From: Thermoplasmata archaeon
Lineage (GTDB): Archaea; Thermoplasmatota; Thermoplasmata; RBG-16-68-12; SOIM01
Direction: 5' to 3'
DNA length: 64,000 bases
Assembly (NCBI GenBank): GCA_023140195.1
Contig: JAGLME010000015.1
Location: forward strand, 1 to 64,000
Part shown: positions 42,521 through 52,560 of the stretch, one piece after another
Numbering within the stretch: the first letter of the stretch is position 1
How the letters are laid out: each line of letters starts with the position of its first letter
Notes under the pieces: generated by a model
Database searches by the model: none
What the model was told of the DNA's origin: nothing
What the model saw: the letters and a program-made list of their open reading frames with translations, nothing else
Position numbers and translations under genes: made by a program

Positions 42521-45500
42521 ATGAGGTCAAGAAAAATAATTGTTTGTGCCATAGCGCTGTTTATGGTTGTTGGAGCTATGTCAGCGGTTACCTTCGCGGC
42601 GACCGCCCAGGATGAAGGTGAAACGGTATACATTGCTATGCAGCAGGATATGCCGAATTTCAACTACTTCGACCTGGCCTCCAACACAGTGTGGAAAGAC
42701 TATGTGATCGGAAAGTTCTGCTTTGAAAGCTTGATAGGGCTGGACCCTGCTGGCTACCTATACCCCATGCTTGCTTTGAGCACGGAGTTTGATGATACAG
42801 TCACACCATACCAAGTGAACGTAACCCTTAGACAGGGTGTGTTGTTCCATGACGGAACGGAGATGACTGCCGACGATGTTGTCTTCTCCTATATGGGCCT
42901 GAGAGATGGAACGACATTGTCATCGTCCATCATTGACGCCTTCGATGCAGATGATGACGGTGTCGCGAATGCCTCAGAGGTAGATGGAACAATAGATGCC
43001 GATGGCAACGGGGAATTCGAGGGAGTCAAGAAGATTGATGACTACAACGTCACATTCGTCATGGCCAAGCCTTACGGACAGTTCTTCTTGACGACATTGG
43101 GAATTGCCATCCTGCCCGAGCACATATGGGCCCCTGACAACGTTGATACCGAAGGTAGATTGGATACATTGTGGTCACATGAGGACGCAACCATCGGCAC
43201 TGGGCCGTTCTATTATCAAGAAGGAGAACAGGATGTTTACAGGATAATGACCCGGTTTACGGATTACTGGGGCAAGAACGAGATCACCCAGTCAAACCAC
43301 AGATTGTACCCCGCGCACGTGAAGCACATCCACTACAAACTCTATTCTTCACTCGACACTGCAATCCTTGCTCTGAAGAGCCGCCAGGTTGACCATCTCC
43401 CTTGGACCGTCACGCCTGGATATGTTCCTGACCTGGCCGAAGATCCGAATGTTGACCTGAGATTCGTTTCCGATAATGGCTACTTCTATCTGGCCTTCAA
43501 CATGAAGAGAGAACCGATGAACAACATCTACTTCAGAAAGGCTGTCAGCCTCGCCATTGACAAAGAGACCATCGTCAACAGGTACATGGGAGGTTACGGA
43601 AGGGCGGGAGATTCATGCGAGCCGCCATTCTGGGCGGACTGGTATAACGACTCAGTTGAAACATATCCGTTCGACCCGGCGCTGACCCAAGCCATGGTCA
43701 AACTCACAACAGATGGCGGGTTTACGCTTCAGGGCGGAACTCTCTATATGCCTGATGGACGACCAGTACCCGACCTCGTGATCCTGACGCCCCCAGCCGA
43801 TTATGACCCCATCCGAATCAAGGCGGGCGAATTGATTGCGAAGAATCTGAGAAGTCTTGGTATCAGCGTGATTGCCAAGCCTCTCGATTTCGATGCGCTG
43901 GTCGCAAAGATGAACGCATTCGACTATGACATGCTCATCATTGGCTGGTCGCTGTCATCTGACCCGATAGGCAACGTCTTTGACATATTGGGTCCAAAGG
44001 CCACACAGAACTACTTCGCCTTCTGGTCGACAAACAACGACAACCCTCTGTACAACTCAATTGGCGATGTTTCGACGATGGCAGACGCTGAAACTCAGGC
44101 CCTTGCAGATCTGGTCCAGATCTACGCCGATCTTGCCAAGACCTCATTCGATAGGGACGAGCAGATTCTATGGACTAAGGCTGGCCAGGGTGCAGTTGCT
44201 GATGCACTTCCCGTCAACGTTTTGTATTACAGAGTGAACATATATGCTGTCTCAACTGCATGGGAAGAAGATACATGGGTCAATTATCTCGGTGAATTGC
44301 TCAACGTGTACACAATGGGCGAACTGACGCCGTTGGGTGAGGAGGAAGTGGCGGGCGACGAAGTCACTGCAATGTTGTTTGCGCCTGACAAGATCCTCAT
44401 GGCCGTGGACATGAACGCTTCGGTTGTGGTCGTGGACGGAACAGGAGCACCCATAGAGGGAGCCGATGTGACTCTCACTGCCAGTGAGAACCTGACCCTG
44501 TCAGCGACTTCTGGGACCACTGATGCGAGCGGGGTGTTTGAATTCACCATGAAAGCACCGGTAGAAGGTTACAACAGTTTAGACGCAACCGCTGCCTTTG
44601 GAGGAAACGACTTCACCTATTCCAAGACCATACAATGTGTCAAAGGTATACCCAACATCCTATTCTTGGATGTGACCCCTGAGATGACGTTCTTGAGAGT
44701 GGGCGAAAACACGGTCGTTCACATGAACGTGACCGACGGATATGGGATTGCGGTGCAGGATGCCTCGATCAAGTTGGACGTGGGTCTGATGGGCTACGGT
44801 TCAATAGACAGCGCGACCGTGCCAACGAACGCGAGCGGATACGGTACAATGACCTACACGGCCCCAGCAGATCTAGATCAGGCTCTGAACAAGCACCTGG
44901 AGGTCAGGCTATCACTCACTGCTACCAAGACCGGATATCTCACAACGAATGCCAACACCTGGACGCAGTTCATCACTATATACAATCCAACACCCAATGA
45001 TTGGCAGTTCGTCGAGGTTCAGACTGTCACAGACTACGCTATGGATTCCGTGTCAAACATATCCACCGTGACCATACACGCATTTGACATGGCAGGTAAC
45101 GTCAATGGCGGCGCGATTCACATCACATACACTAACGAGGACGTGCTGTTCAACACGGTAACCGACGTGACAACCAACGGGGCGGGTCTTGCAAACTTCC
45201 CTGTCCAGTTCCTGGACGGAATCGACACCAATGCGACCAGAATAACCTTCCAGAACGAGACGATACCGAACAGCGTGGCAGCATCGTTGACACTGCTGTA
45301 CAAGGGAACGACAATACCCACACCAGCGCTGTACGGAGGGCTCATTTCATTCGCTGCCACTCCGCTTCTGGATCCCAACGGGGCTGGAACACTGGACTTC
45401 GACGTTAGCCTGTACGATATTGACGGCAACGTACCGCTCGGAGTCACTGACGCAGCCATCGTGATCGGGGAACCCCCGCTGGGTGTCGTTGCAGGTCTGG

Positions 45501-47131
45501 ATATGACGGCCCCTGAGTCATACAATGCTCTGTGGGATTACTCCGGACTGCAGTTGGGCACGATGTACGACGAAAGCGCCATGATCAGCGGTGGATATTT
45601 CCGAGCCGATCTGATGTCGGACGCTGAGATCAACACGTTGAACGACGGCCTGTACGCGACCTGGCAAGAATTGTACGACGATGAATGGACATTCCTTGGA
45701 GAGCATTTCTTCGGACTCTCCACGGTCAACCACACTACCATGGTTGGAGCTGACATCACTGACGGTGTTGGAACGTTCACGGTCAGTGCTGCAGATCTGG
45801 TACTGGGCGATTCCGTACCGCACATCTTGGTCGTTCCAAACGGCAAGATGGGCTTCCTCGTCACGTCTGACTACAGCAACTTCTACTACTGGCTGGAAGG
45901 CCCGGCCACACTCAGCACCGAGTTCGCAGCTGCAAGGGCAATGAGCATAATCTCAACGACGATGACGTTGGACACTCCGGTCATGAGATCACTTGGTACA
46001 GGCAATACATCGAACATCGATGTAGGTGTCTACGACCAGGACAACGCTCCTGTCGTGGGAGCAGAGGTGGCAGTTTATGTCCAGGTCTATGGTGGATCTC
46101 CGTTCTTCTCTCTTGTCGGAACCGTACCGGACACAGACGCGATGGGCGCGACAACCGCAACAATCGAAGCACTGACCGAGGATGGTGACGGCAACCCCCT
46201 ATCGAATCCTGTCAAGCAACCACTGTACGCAAATCCAACCTATCCGGACCATGCTACCATATTTGCCTCATCTGAGATCTTCGCTGTACCCATACAGCTC
46301 TTCGTACTTCTGGATCCATCGGACAGTTCATTCGAAGCTGGCGTGGTGACCCTGGAGGCGACCGTTACAGATGAGTTCGGTAATCCCGTTGAAGGGTTCG
46401 ATGTTGAGTTCATAGCGGACAACGGTACAATGGATCCTGATATGGCGGCCACTTCCAACGGCCTGGCAACTTCCGAGTTTGAATTCCTACTGCAAAGCGG
46501 CTTCCAAGTCGCTTCACTCTCGGCTTCCGTCGTGAAGGCAGGCTACATCGCTGCCGTCAATTCGATCAGAATCGGCGTGCACAATACTCCGGGTGTCCTG
46601 GATGTCACTTCAATACCCGCCACCGGACATGTGTCTGATGACGACTCGGTAACCATTGAAGGCACGGCAACAGAACCTACTGGCATAGAAACCTTCCAAC
46701 TTATCCTGGATGGTGGAACGCCAATCGACGTCACCGTTGAGGCCGATGGCTCCTTCTCCTATATCTTCGAGGACCTGGATGATGGAGATCATACTGTAGT
46801 CGTACGTATGGTCGATGCGGCCAACGAGACGACTGAGACGACAATAACCTTCTCGGTCGATACAACCGCGGACGAATTCCCGTGGCTCTGGATAATCATA
46901 GCGATTGTGATCATCCTTATCGTCGTCATCTTGGTCATCGTGATGATGAGGAAGAGGGCTGTCCCGACAGAACCCGAGGAAGAAGAGATGATTGAAGAAG
47001 AGGCTCCGGCTGAAGAGGCTCCGGCTGAAGAGGCTCCGGCTGAAGAGGCACTTGAAGAGGAAGTATCCGAGAAAGAGCCCATTTCAGAAGAGACGCCCTC
47101 AGAAGAGGCCGAATCATCGTCCGAGGAATGA
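42521..47131 (+). CDS. Membrane-anchored peptide-binding protein with Ig-like domains and acidic tail
   Basis: Protein of 1536 residues. A signal peptide (about 1-28) is followed by an SBP_bac_5 peptide/nickel-type binding domain (about 33-600; e.g. VNVTLRQGVLFHDGTEMTADD, YFRKAVSLAIDKETIV, PADYDPIRIKAGELI). A chain of Ig-like/invasin-type beta domains follows (about 625-1440; ASVVVVDGTGAPIEGADVTL, VTLEATVTDEFGNPVEGFDV). One membrane helix (about 1450-1475) and a Glu/Pro/Ala-rich cytoplasmic tail of about 60 residues end it. Usual binding proteins are 500-600 residues, so the Ig chain probably spaces the binding domain from the membrane. It heads the operon with two permeases and two ATPases. 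Confidence 0.9.
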   Translation: MRSRKIIVCAIALFMVVGAMSAVTFAATAQDEGETVYIAMQQDMPNFNYFDLASNTVWKDYVIGKFCFESLIGLDPAGYLYPMLALSTEFDDTVTPYQVNVTLRQGVLFHDGTEMTADDVVFSYMGLRDGTTLSSSIIDAFDADDDGVANASEVDGTIDADGNGEFEGVKKIDDYNVTFVMAKPYGQFFLTTLGIAILPEHIWAPDNVDTEGRLDTLWSHEDATIGTGPFYYQEGEQDVYRIMTRFTDYWGKNEITQSNHRLYPAHVKHIHYKLYSSLDTAILALKSRQVDHLPWTVTPGYVPDLAEDPNVDLRFVSDNGYFYLAFNMKREPMNNIYFRKAVSLAIDKETIVNRYMGGYGRAGDSCEPPFWADWYNDSVETYPFDPALTQAMVKLTTDGGFTLQGGTLYMPDGRPVPDLVILTPPADYDPIRIKAGELIAKNLRSLGISVIAKPLDFDALVAKMNAFDYDMLIIGWSLSSDPIGNVFDILGPKATQNYFAFWSTNNDNPLYNSIGDVSTMADAETQALADLVQIYADLAKTSFDRDEQILWTKAGQGAVADALPVNVLYYRVNIYAVSTAWEEDTWVNYLGELLNVYTMGELTPLGEEEVAGDEVTAMLFAPDKILMAVDMNASVVVVDGTGAPIEGADVTLTASENLTLSATSGTTDASGVFEFTMKAPVEGYNSLDATAAFGGNDFTYSKTIQCVKGIPNILFLDVTPEMTFLRVGENTVVHMNVTDGYGIAVQDASIKLDVGLMGYGSIDSATVPTNASGYGTMTYTAPADLDQALNKHLEVRLSLTATKTGYLTTNANTWTQFITIYNPTPNDWQFVEVQTVTDYAMDSVSNISTVTIHAFDMAGNVNGGAIHITYTNEDVLFNTVTDVTTNGAGLANFPVQFLDGIDTNATRITFQNETIPNSVAASLTLLYKGTTIPTPALYGGLISFAATPLLDPNGAGTLDFDVSLYDIDGNVPLGVTDAAIVIGEPPLGVVAGLDMTAPESYNALWDYSGLQLGTMYDESAMISGGYFRADLMSDAEINTLNDGLYATWQELYDDEWTFLGEHFFGLSTVNHTTMVGADITDGVGTFTVSAADLVLGDSVPHILVVPNGKMGFLVTSDYSNFYYWLEGPATLSTEFAAARAMSIISTTMTLDTPVMRSLGTGNTSNIDVGVYDQDNAPVVGAEVAVYVQVYGGSPFFSLVGTVPDTDAMGATTATIEALTEDGDGNPLSNPVKQPLYANPTYPDHATIFASSEIFAVPIQLFVLLDPSDSSFEAGVVTLEATVTDEFGNPVEGFDVEFIADNGTMDPDMAATSNGLATSEFEFLLQSGFQVASLSASVVKAGYIAAVNSIRIGVHNTPGVLDVTSIPATGHVSDDDSVTIEGTATEPTGIETFQLILDGGTPIDVTVEADGSFSYIFEDLDDGDHTVVVRMVDAANETTETTITFSVDTTADEFPWLWIIIAIVIILIVVILVIVMMRKRAVPTEPEEEEMIEEEAPAEEAPAEEAPAEEALEEEVSEKEPISEETPSEEAESSSEE
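46997..47041 (+). repeat. Three tandem 15-bp units in the acidic tail
   Basis: GAAGAGGCTCCGGCT repeated three times exactly, encoding EEAPA units, followed by a partial fourth. It lies within the cytoplasmic tail of the binding protein. Confidence 0.85.
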
Positions 47132-47248
47132 AGCCAAAAGGGTTAAGAAGAACGCGTTCCATGATAGGGATTGCGCACCATTGGCGCAGACTAGCAGACT
47201 TGATATTCCGCGGACCGGACCGGACACAGCGGATGGAGAAAGAGCCTC

Positions 47249-48232
47249 ATGGCGGGAATGCGTCGTTACCTGGCCAGTAGAATTATCCAGACCATTATTA
47301 CGCTGTTCGCCATTCTCACAATCACTTTCTTTCTCTTTGAAGCGCTTCCAGCCCGACCCGATGATTTGCTTTCCCAAAGCCCCCTGATCAAACCATCTCA
47401 GAAGGAGTATTTGCGCGAGCTGTACGGTTTCGATAGGCCTGTGGAAGAACGGTACTTCATATTCCTCAAGAACATGCTTACCTTCGACTTCGGTTATTCC
47501 ATATCATTCGGAAGACCCGTGATGGACCTCTTGCAGGAGCGGATACCTAGAACGCTGCTGCTGTTTGGTTTAGCCACTATTATCGCCTACGTGGTGGGAG
47601 CTACCGTTGGGACCTTGATAGCTTGGCGTAGAGGTGGTGTCACTGACGGGACGACCGTGGTTGCCTCTCTTGTCTTCTACAACATGCCTTCTTTCTGGTT
47701 AGGACTGATACTACTGTTCTTGTTCGCCTTCATCTTAGGATGGTTCCCGCTTGCGGGGTATGCTGATCCAACGTCAGACTACTACGCGATCCACCCGGCG
47801 CTTGACGTGGCGTGGCATTTATTCCTTCCCCTCATAACACTGGTCCTGCTCACTTTGGCAGGTACGGTGCTGCTCATGAGGACCAGTATGCTGGACGTGA
47901 TAGGAGAGAACTATATTCTCACCGCCATCGCAAAGGGATTGAAAGAGAGAACCGTCATGTTCAAGCACGCGGCAAGGAACGCATCCCTTCCGTTGATAAC
48001 GAGTTTTGTGATCGCCATAGCCTTCTCCATTGGAGGGGCTGTGGTCCTCGAACAGGTGTTCAGTTATCCTGGGATAGGATTCCTGTACATAACCGCCCTG
48101 TTCCAGTTGGACTTCCCGGTGGCGCTGGCCACCCTCTACATAATCTCACTTTTCGTTCTCATCGGAAATCTGGGAGCTGATATTCTCTATGGCTATTTGG
48201 ATCCCAGAATAAGGGTGGAGGCAACAGGTTAG
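47249..48232 (+). CDS. Peptide-type ABC transporter permease (DppB-like)
   Basis: Protein of 327 residues with six predicted helices. It starts with the family pattern RRYLASRIIQTIITLFAILTITF and carries the permease EAA-like loop (GENYILTAIAKGLKERTVMFKHAARNASLPL) that contacts the ATPases. The C-terminus (GNLGADILYGYLDPRIR) is standard. It lies 117 bases after the binding-protein gene and 8 bases before the second permease gene. Substrate class is by family: di- or oligopeptides. Confidence 0.92.
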   Translation: MAGMRRYLASRIIQTIITLFAILTITFFLFEALPARPDDLLSQSPLIKPSQKEYLRELYGFDRPVEERYFIFLKNMLTFDFGYSISFGRPVMDLLQERIPRTLLLFGLATIIAYVVGATVGTLIAWRRGGVTDGTTVVASLVFYNMPSFWLGLILLFLFAFILGWFPLAGYADPTSDYYAIHPALDVAWHLFLPLITLVLLTLAGTVLLMRTSMLDVIGENYILTAIAKGLKERTVMFKHAARNASLPLITSFVIAIAFSIGGAVVLEQVFSYPGIGFLYITALFQLDFPVALATLYIISLFVLIGNLGADILYGYLDPRIRVEATG

Positions 48233-48240
48233 GTGCACAT

Positions 48241-50514
48241 GTGTCATTTGTAGACTCTTTGAAGATTGTCCTCCGAAGGAACTGGAAGAGGTTGAACCAG
48301 ACCTGGAAGTTGTACAAGAGAAGCAAGATCGGCCTGATCGGATTGGCGATCATGTTAGGGTTTGTGGTAGTTGCGGTCTTCGCACCGATCATTGCCCCAT
48401 ATGACCCGCAGTTCGCTGCACCCAATGAGGACGTTTTCGTCGCTGACCTTTCGACACAAGCTCTGAACGCCACCGGAACCGGGATACCGATAGATCCTCG
48501 GAACGAGACCTGGCACGACCCCGTTCCGAAGTGGACGCCACCGCCGGAATCCAATCTTGTCTCAATCTTGGCATACTCCTCACAGGGTCATGCGATCAGG
48601 TATGTCGTGGACTTCGTGTCCATTGAGTCCGGATCCGCTTTGGGCATAGAAGTGACCCTGGACACCGCTTTCCTCATCCCACAGAACACCAGCTTCATGA
48701 AATATGTGTACTTCCGATCGGAATACTACATGACCGTATCGGACTCAACGTATTGGGAGCTGACCTACGATGATCTGACCCCCAGACGTGAGGTGAACAT
48801 CGGCTTCGCACCGATTTATCTGTCCAATCTGTGGTGGATTCCCAGAAGCACTGAAGTGGTTCAGGATGAGATAGTCTGTTTCGCAATGGCAAATGAGACG
48901 ACCCTGTTCATGACCGCCAAGGCACATCCCGGAATAGGGGAGTTCAATGAGAGGTTCTTCGTGAGTTCGAAGCAGGTGAGCGTTCCGGACGTTAACTTGA
49001 CCGATCTGAAGATAATCGGAGACCCCATCATCATTCTTGACGCCAATTTCGACAATGACACTTTGCTCATAGTACCGACCGACAAGGCACTCCTGGCATA
49101 CAAGATTGACATATCGATACGCACGGGTGGTCTGCTCCCCGGGTTGGTCGACGACGTGACAATCGGGAATCTGTTCTGGTACGTCGATTATCAAGCCATA
49201 GGCGACACGCTCGGCACGACCATCAATCCGGTAGAGAAACACACTATTGCGGTTGAGAACCCCGGTCCCCGTAAGCCCGAAAGCAAAGACAGGATCGCGC
49301 TGGCAAGTAATCCTGGAGGTAACGAGGCTGGGAATCTCTTTTCCTTCTGGACCGCCAACGGGACCTTTAACTGGTGGACCACGGTGACCGTTCCCGAAAT
49401 GAGAAGCGCCTCGGTTGAAGGTGTACATGCCAGCGATAGGAGAGGGTTCTTGGTCACGGCATGGCAGTCGCCGCAAGGTCTGGTAGCCGGAATCGAGGGG
49501 GACACGGGCCGGATCAGCGGCAACCTGACATACTATTCTCTTGTTGAAGGAAAGATCGTTTCAGTTCCGCAGTTCGTCAGCGGTAATAGAAGGTACATTC
49601 TGAGCACCGACCAGGATAAGGTGTACATGCTCAGGGAGAATGTGAAGTCGGACATCGTGTTCTCCATTGAGAAAGGTATTCTCGTCCCCGTCGTCTACGT
49701 CGGGAACATCATGACGCAACATCAGATAGCTGGTAACTACTACAGCATCATCACTAGGGAACCCGCACTCTTCATCCAGTCTCTGACGGGTGCATACATA
49801 GCCCCGCTGCCTCCCGGCGTCGGCAACTCCGGCAACGTGTACATCCTGGGCACCGACGTCTTCGGACATGACATCTTCACTCAACTCGTCTATGGGACCC
49901 AAAACGAGCTTGCCGTTGGTCTGACCGCGGCGTTCATAGCCGTCGGAATCGGGACTCTTATCGGTCTTATGGCGGGATACTTCGGAGGGATCGTGGATTC
50001 CATACTGATGCGGTTCACGGACATCTTCTTGACACTTCCCATTCTCGTCATAGCCTTGCTGCTTGCCTCTGTCCTTGGACCCAGCTTGTTCAATCTGATA
50101 ATCGTCATCTCCGTGTTCAGTTGGGCCGGAATAGCCAGGGTCATCAGGGCTCAGACGCTTACGCTCAAGGAGAGGGATTTCATCAAGGCGGCGAAGGTCT
50201 CTGGTGCAGGTCACAGGCAAATCATGTTCAGACATCTTGCGCCCAACGTCCTGCCCCTCACTTTCCTCTATATGGCCTATACCATCTCAGGCGCCATCAT
50301 TACCGAGGCAATCCTATCCTTCCTGGGCATGGGGGATCCGACAGCCATCACCTGGGGTATGATGCTGCAGTATCTGAGGATCAGCGGCCACACCCTGGAC
50401 GCGCCCTGGTGGTTCCTGCCCCCTGGAATAGCAATCACACTCCTTTCGCTGAGCTTCTATCTCATTGGTAGGGCCTTCGACGAAGTTGTCAATCCGAGGT
50501 TGAGAGCCAGATGA
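48241..50514 (+). CDS. Peptide-type ABC transporter permease (DppC-like) with ~470-residue external insertion
   Basis: Protein of 757 residues, while DppC proteins are normally about 280-320. Helix 1 (about 31-53, IGLIGLAIMLGFVVVAVFAP) and the family IAPYDPQFAAPN are followed by an insertion at about 60-532. Standard DppC then resumes at YILGTDVFGHDIFTQLVYG and runs to NPRLRAR with the EAA loop RDFIKAAKVSGAGHRQIMFRH. The insertion is beta-rich with repeated blade-like pieces (LIVPTDKALLAYKIDI, GLVAGIEGDTGRISG, YILSTDQDKVYMLRE), suggesting a PQQ/WD-like propeller outside the cell. The start is GTG, and the next gene overlaps its stop by four bases. Confidence 0.88.
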   Translation: MSFVDSLKIVLRRNWKRLNQTWKLYKRSKIGLIGLAIMLGFVVVAVFAPIIAPYDPQFAAPNEDVFVADLSTQALNATGTGIPIDPRNETWHDPVPKWTPPPESNLVSILAYSSQGHAIRYVVDFVSIESGSALGIEVTLDTAFLIPQNTSFMKYVYFRSEYYMTVSDSTYWELTYDDLTPRREVNIGFAPIYLSNLWWIPRSTEVVQDEIVCFAMANETTLFMTAKAHPGIGEFNERFFVSSKQVSVPDVNLTDLKIIGDPIIILDANFDNDTLLIVPTDKALLAYKIDISIRTGGLLPGLVDDVTIGNLFWYVDYQAIGDTLGTTINPVEKHTIAVENPGPRKPESKDRIALASNPGGNEAGNLFSFWTANGTFNWWTTVTVPEMRSASVEGVHASDRRGFLVTAWQSPQGLVAGIEGDTGRISGNLTYYSLVEGKIVSVPQFVSGNRRYILSTDQDKVYMLRENVKSDIVFSIEKGILVPVVYVGNIMTQHQIAGNYYSIITREPALFIQSLTGAYIAPLPPGVGNSGNVYILGTDVFGHDIFTQLVYGTQNELAVGLTAAFIAVGIGTLIGLMAGYFGGIVDSILMRFTDIFLTLPILVIALLLASVLGPSLFNLIIVISVFSWAGIARVIRAQTLTLKERDFIKAAKVSGAGHRQIMFRHLAPNVLPLTFLYMAYTISGAIITEAILSFLGMGDPTAITWGMMLQYLRISGHTLDAPWWFLPPGIAITLLSLSFYLIGRAFDEVVNPRLRAR

Positions 50515-51563
50515 CACCCAAACTCAAGCATCTTCTGGAAGTCAAGGATCTTCAATGTTACTTCAAGGTCCACGAAGGAATGGTCAAGGCCGTCAGCGGT
50601 GTCTCGTTCCACCTGGATAAAGGTGAGACCATCGGACTGGTCGGTGAGAGCGGTTGCGGAAAGACGACCACTGCCTACGCCATCACGTCTCTGCTGCCCA
50701 GGAACGCTACCATCCAGGGTGGGGACGTCGTATTCAAAGGCAGGAGTCTGCTGACCAATGTGAAGAAGGACAAGACCATCGACATCTTCGATGACGAGAT
50801 CAGGAAGATCAGGTGGAAGGAAATAAGCATCATATTTCAGGGCGCGATGGACTCGTTCAATCCCGTGTACAAAGTGGGGGACCAGATGGTGGAGGCGATA
50901 CGGGTACACGAGAAGGTCACATATGAACAAGCCAAGAAGAGGGTGTGTGAACTGCTGACCACAGTGGGCATCGGGCCTGACAGGTTCGACCACTATCCCC
51001 ACGAGTTCAGCGGAGGCATGAAACAGAGGGCCATGATCGCGATGGCTCTGGCTTTGAACCCGAGCATTGTTATCGCCGATGAACCGACGACCGCACTTGA
51101 TGTGGTCACCCAATACAACATCCTCAGGGAAATCAAAAGGATCCAGAGGGAAGAGAATGTGGCCATGATCGTGATCAGCCATGACGTCACCACTGTCGCC
51201 GAGATGTCCGACCGGATGATCGTCATGTACGGCGGCAAACTGATGGAGACTTCTCCGACCTTGGACTTGTTCGAGAATCCTGCCCACCCTTATACTATGG
51301 GTCTTTTCGACTCGATACCAAGCCTGACCGGGGATAGGAAGGAAATGGCCGAACGTCTCGCTTCAATTCCGGGTTCGCCACCTTCCCTATTGGAACCTCC
51401 CACAGGATGCGTTTTCCATCCACGCTGTCCATATGCCTTCGAACCATGCGATAAAGATATCCCGCCTGACGTGGAGGTCTCACCAGGCCACACTGCAGCA
51501 TGTTTCCTGGCTGAAGACCTGTACCACAAAAGGAGAGAGGACGAATGGAAGAAGTTGCGATGA
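50511..51563 (+). CDS. Peptide-type ABC transporter ATPase (DppD-like)
   Basis: Protein of 350 residues. Walker A GESGCGKTT, Q-loop IIFQGAMDSFNPVY, signature FSGGMKQR, Walker B IVIADEPTTALD and switch His in VISHDVTT are all intact. The C-terminal oligopeptide-transporter extension contains CVFHPRCPYAFEPC, a Cys motif seen in members that bind an iron-sulfur cluster. It overlaps the permease gene (ATGA) upstream and the second ATPase gene by 19 bases downstream, indicating coupled translation. Confidence 0.94.
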   Translation: MTPKLKHLLEVKDLQCYFKVHEGMVKAVSGVSFHLDKGETIGLVGESGCGKTTTAYAITSLLPRNATIQGGDVVFKGRSLLTNVKKDKTIDIFDDEIRKIRWKEISIIFQGAMDSFNPVYKVGDQMVEAIRVHEKVTYEQAKKRVCELLTTVGIGPDRFDHYPHEFSGGMKQRAMIAMALALNPSIVIADEPTTALDVVTQYNILREIKRIQREENVAMIVISHDVTTVAEMSDRMIVMYGGKLMETSPTLDLFENPAHPYTMGLFDSIPSLTGDRKEMAERLASIPGSPPSLLEPPTGCVFHPRCPYAFEPCDKDIPPDVEVSPGHTAACFLAEDLYHKRREDEWKKLR

Positions 51564-52549
51564 AGATCGTCGAGCTCACCAAGTACTTCGAGATTGGCCG
51601 AGGCCTGAAGATATTCGGCGGCAAGTCCACCTACTTGAAGGCGGTCGATCATGTGACCTTCAACGTCCGGAACAGAGAGATAATGGCGCTCGTCGGGGAG
51701 AGCGGCTGCGGGAAGACAACAATCGGCTTTCTGATTGTGCGATTGGAGGATCCCACGTCCGGACACATCTTGTTCGAGCAAGGTGACATCGCCACACTCA
51801 AGAAGAAGGAACTGAAGAGCTTCAGAAGGAACGTCCAGATGATCTTCCAGGACCCCTATTCCTCCCTCAATCCCCGATTGACGGTCATGCAGACGGTAGC
51901 GGAACCTCTGATCAACCACAAGATGGTCGTGACAGCGGACGAGGCCAGGGAAAACGTCGCCATGGCCTTGGAGGACGTCGGGCTGGTCCCCGTCGACGAA
52001 TACATCGAGAGGTTCCCGCATGAGTTGAGTGGCGGTGAGAGGCAGAGGGTCGCTATCGCGAGAGCTCTGGCAGTCAGGCCGAAGTTCATAGTCGCAGACG
52101 AACCCGTATCCATGCTGGACGTGTCAATCAGGGCAGGAGTCATGAGGCTCATGCTCGATCTCAGGGACAAGTACGGCATCCCCTTCCTGTTCATCACCCA
52201 CGATCTGGCCTCGGCGAGGTTCATGGCGGACAGGATAGCTGTCATGTATCTGGGGAAGATAGTTGAACTGGCTGGGAGCGACGAAGTGATTTCCAATCCC
52301 CGACATCCTTACACGAAAGCGTTGCTGAGAGCCGTTCCTGTAGGCGACCCCAATCGGGAGCGTGTCCCTCTTCCGATCAAGGGTGAGATTCCTTCCGCCA
52401 TCGACATCCCGACCGGTTGCAGGTTCCATCCGAGGTGTCCGTGGGCCGAGGACATCTGCAAGCAAGCAGAACCTGAATTGAAGGAATACAGGGAAGATCA
52501 CCTCGCAGCCTGTCATTTTGCGGTTGAGGGAAAGGAGAGGGTAGAGTAA
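51545..52549 (+). CDS. Peptide-type ABC transporter ATPase (DppF-like)
   Basis: Protein of 334 residues with Walker A GESGCGKTT, Q-loop MIFQDPYSSLNPRL, signature LSGGERQR, Walker B FIVADEPVSMLD and switch FITHDLAS. The C-terminal CRFHPRCPWAEDIC again carries the Cys motif of this transporter class. It forms the ATPase pair with the preceding product. A start at the internal ATG (51560) would remove five residues and avoid most of the overlap with the upstream gene. Confidence 0.94.
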   Translation: MEEVAMKIVELTKYFEIGRGLKIFGGKSTYLKAVDHVTFNVRNREIMALVGESGCGKTTIGFLIVRLEDPTSGHILFEQGDIATLKKKELKSFRRNVQMIFQDPYSSLNPRLTVMQTVAEPLINHKMVVTADEARENVAMALEDVGLVPVDEYIERFPHELSGGERQRVAIARALAVRPKFIVADEPVSMLDVSIRAGVMRLMLDLRDKYGIPFLFITHDLASARFMADRIAVMYLGKIVELAGSDEVISNPRHPYTKALLRAVPVGDPNRERVPLPIKGEIPSAIDIPTGCRFHPRCPWAEDICKQAEPELKEYREDHLAACHFAVEGKERVE

Positions 52550-52560
52550 GGAGGTCCAGA

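Noticed and set aside
46997-47050. Short tandem repeats as a CRISPR or satellite
   Set aside because: The 15-bp units are contiguous, in frame and encode EEAPA. There are no spacers.
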